DNA from: CAZPCZ01 sp964585225
GTDB taxonomy: Bacteria > Patescibacteriota > Patescibacteriia > JACPHY01
Assembly: GCA_964585225.1 (NCBI GenBank)
Contig: CAZPCZ010000074.1
Coordinates: 1-6,334, forward strand
DNA length: 6,334 nt
Direction of reading: 5' to 3'
How positions within the stretch are numbered: the stretch's first letter is position 1; each line of letters starts with the position of its first letter. The notes under the pieces are model-generated. The model ran no database searches. It was not told the DNA's origin and was given only the letters and a program-made list of their open reading frames with translations. Positions 5,300 through 6,334 of this stretch are shown in pieces. The translations under genes were made by a program, and so were the position numbers.

Positions 5300-6334
5300 A
5301 GGAGTGCACGGTTGCTCGAACTGCTGCGATAACGCGCTCGACATCCTCGTCGGACATCTTCGGGAAGAGCGGAATCGTGAGGCACTGGTCGTAGTATGCG
5401 TCCGCGATCGGGCAGTCGCCGGGTGCGGTGCCGTAGCGCTGTCGGTAGTACGGTTGGTGCGTGACGGGAATGTAGTGGACCTGTGTTTGGATGCCGCGCT
5501 CGTGGAATGTTGCCATGACTGCAGCGCGCGTCGTCCCGAGTGCTGCGAAATTCATCCGAAGGATGTAGACGTGGAAATTGGTCGTCGTGTCCGGCCGACG
5601 TGCGAGTGGATGGAGATGTGGAAAATCCGCGAACGCCGCATCGTACTTCGCGACAATTGTTGCGCGTCGTGCGATGAACCGCGGCAATTTCTTGAGTTGC
5701 GACAACCCAAGCGCCGCCTGGAAATCCGTGAGGAAGTAGTTGTACCCGAGCGTCACCTGCTCGTAGTACCACGGCCCCGGCTGCTGGGAGAGGAGTGCGG
5801 GATCCTTCGTCATCCCGTGTCCCCGCAGTCGCCGGAGGAGGCCATCGGTCGCGGCATCACGAGTCGCAATGGCACCGCCCTCCCCGGTCGTCGCATGCTT
5901 CACTGGATGGAAGCTGAACACCGCCATGTCGCCGTACGCGCACGACCCGATGGGCTCCCCGCGATACGTAGATCCGAGGACATGGCAGGCGTCCTCGATG
6001 ATCCAAATCTTCCGACCGAACCGTTGCTCGGCATCGCGGACAACGCGAACGATCGCATCCATATCGCAGCTCTGCCCCGCGAAGTGCACAGGGACAACCG
6101 CGTGCGTGCGAGGAGTGATCTTCGCCGCGATCGCACGAGGATCAATGCACGCGGTATCCGGTTCGACATCCGCGAATACCGGCGTCGCGCCGCAGTACGC
6201 GGCGCAATTCGCACTCGCGACGAACGTGATCGGCGAAGTGATGACCTCGTCTCCCGGACCGATCCCCGCGGCGAGGCATGCGAGGTGGAGTCCGGCCGTC
6301 CCCGAGGAGCACGTAACGACGTGCGGCGCGTGGA
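5280..6334 (-). CDS. pseC: PseC-type UDP-sugar C4 aminotransferase (DegT/DnrJ/EryC1/StrS family), N-terminus missing
   Basis: PLP-dependent aminotransferase. In the PseC family it transfers an amino group, usually from glutamate, to C4 of a UDP-2-acetamido-2,6-dideoxy-4-keto-hexose in the cytoplasm, the second step of pseudaminic acid synthesis. The reading frame runs open to the window edge; the first full codon is at 6332 and 350 residues are visible. The family is about 375-400 residues, so roughly 30-40 N-terminal residues are missing. Visible signatures, numbered from the edge, are SSGTAGLHLA (9-18), TSPITFVASANC (32-43), the EDACH loop (113-117) and SFHPVKHATTGEGG (140-153), where Lys145 is the expected Schiff-base lysine. 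The TSPITF and FHPVK...TTGEGG blocks are typical of PseC rather than of other DegT-family sugar aminotransferases. A GTG at 6089 is an internal valine codon, not the start. The gene ends inside the first codons of the next gene. Exact sugar stereochemistry cannot be read from sequence. Confidence 0.9.
   Translation of the reverse strand, partial: HAPHVVTCSSGTAGLHLACLAAGIGPGDEVITSPITFVASANCAAYCGATPVFADVEPDTACIDPRAIAAKITPRTHAVVPVHFAGQSCDMDAIVRVVRDAEQRFGRKIWIIEDACHVLGSTYRGEPIGSCAYGDMAVFSFHPVKHATTGEGGAIATRDAATDGLLRRLRGHGMTKDPALLSQQPGPWYYEQVTLGYNYFLTDFQAALGLSQLKKLPRFIARRATIVAKYDAAFADFPHLHPLARRPDTTTNFHVYILRMNFAALGTTRAAVMATFHERGIQTQVHYIPVTHQPYYRQRYGTAPGDCPIADAYYDQCLTIPLFPKMSDEDVERVIAAVRATVHSYAKQHA

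Noticed and set aside
6087..6089. GTG as a possible start of the PseC-type gene
   Set aside because: The same frame is open and carries conserved PseC motifs up to the window edge, so this is an internal valine.

Overview
The window is a piece of a cell-surface sugar operon from a bacterium of moderately high GC content. Every convincing gene lies on the minus strand, so transcription runs from the right edge (6334) to the left edge (1). Gaps are tiny or absent: two junctions are ATGA stop/start overlaps (2434-2437 and 910-913), and two more genes overlap the end of the gene before them by about 20 bases. No RNA genes, mobile elements or CRISPR are seen. The organism cannot be named from this sequence. 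A clear Shine-Dalgarno sequence is seen before only one start, so expression probably relies mostly on translational coupling.

In transcription order the genes are: (1) 6334-5280, a PseC-type sugar-nucleotide aminotransferase cut by the right edge; (2) 5299-3980, a class III (HemL-like) PLP aminotransferase; (3) 3874-2993, an aldo/keto reductase that seems to lack the usual catalytic histidine; (4) 3009-2434, a soluble YdcF/DUF218-family protein; (5) 2437-1937, a GNAT acetyltransferase in the PseH/SpsD position; (6) 1884-910, a divergent NeuB-family nonulosonate synthase with a C-terminal SAF domain; (7) 913-164, an SpsF/CMP-KDO-synthetase-like nucleotidyltransferase; (8) 154-1, the N-terminus of a second NeuB-family synthase with the canonical motif, cut by the left edge.

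Together these resemble a nonulosonic acid pathway (pseudaminic, legionaminic or a relative), with the same set of families as spsC-spsD-spsE-spsF of Bacillus or pseC-pseH-pseI-pseF. The expected chemistry is C4 transamination of a 4-keto-6-deoxy UDP-sugar, N-acetylation, condensation with phosphoenolpyruvate to a nine-carbon acid, and activation to the CMP-sugar. The 4,6-dehydratase (PseB type) could lie beyond the right edge. No PseG-type UDP-sugar hydrolase is seen inside the window. The unusual parts are the HemL-like aminotransferase, the reductase and the YdcF-like protein inserted between the aminotransferase and acetyltransferase steps, and two different NeuB-family enzymes flanking one nucleotidyltransferase. 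These suggest a modified or branched pathway making an atypical nonulosonate, or two of them; this is inference.
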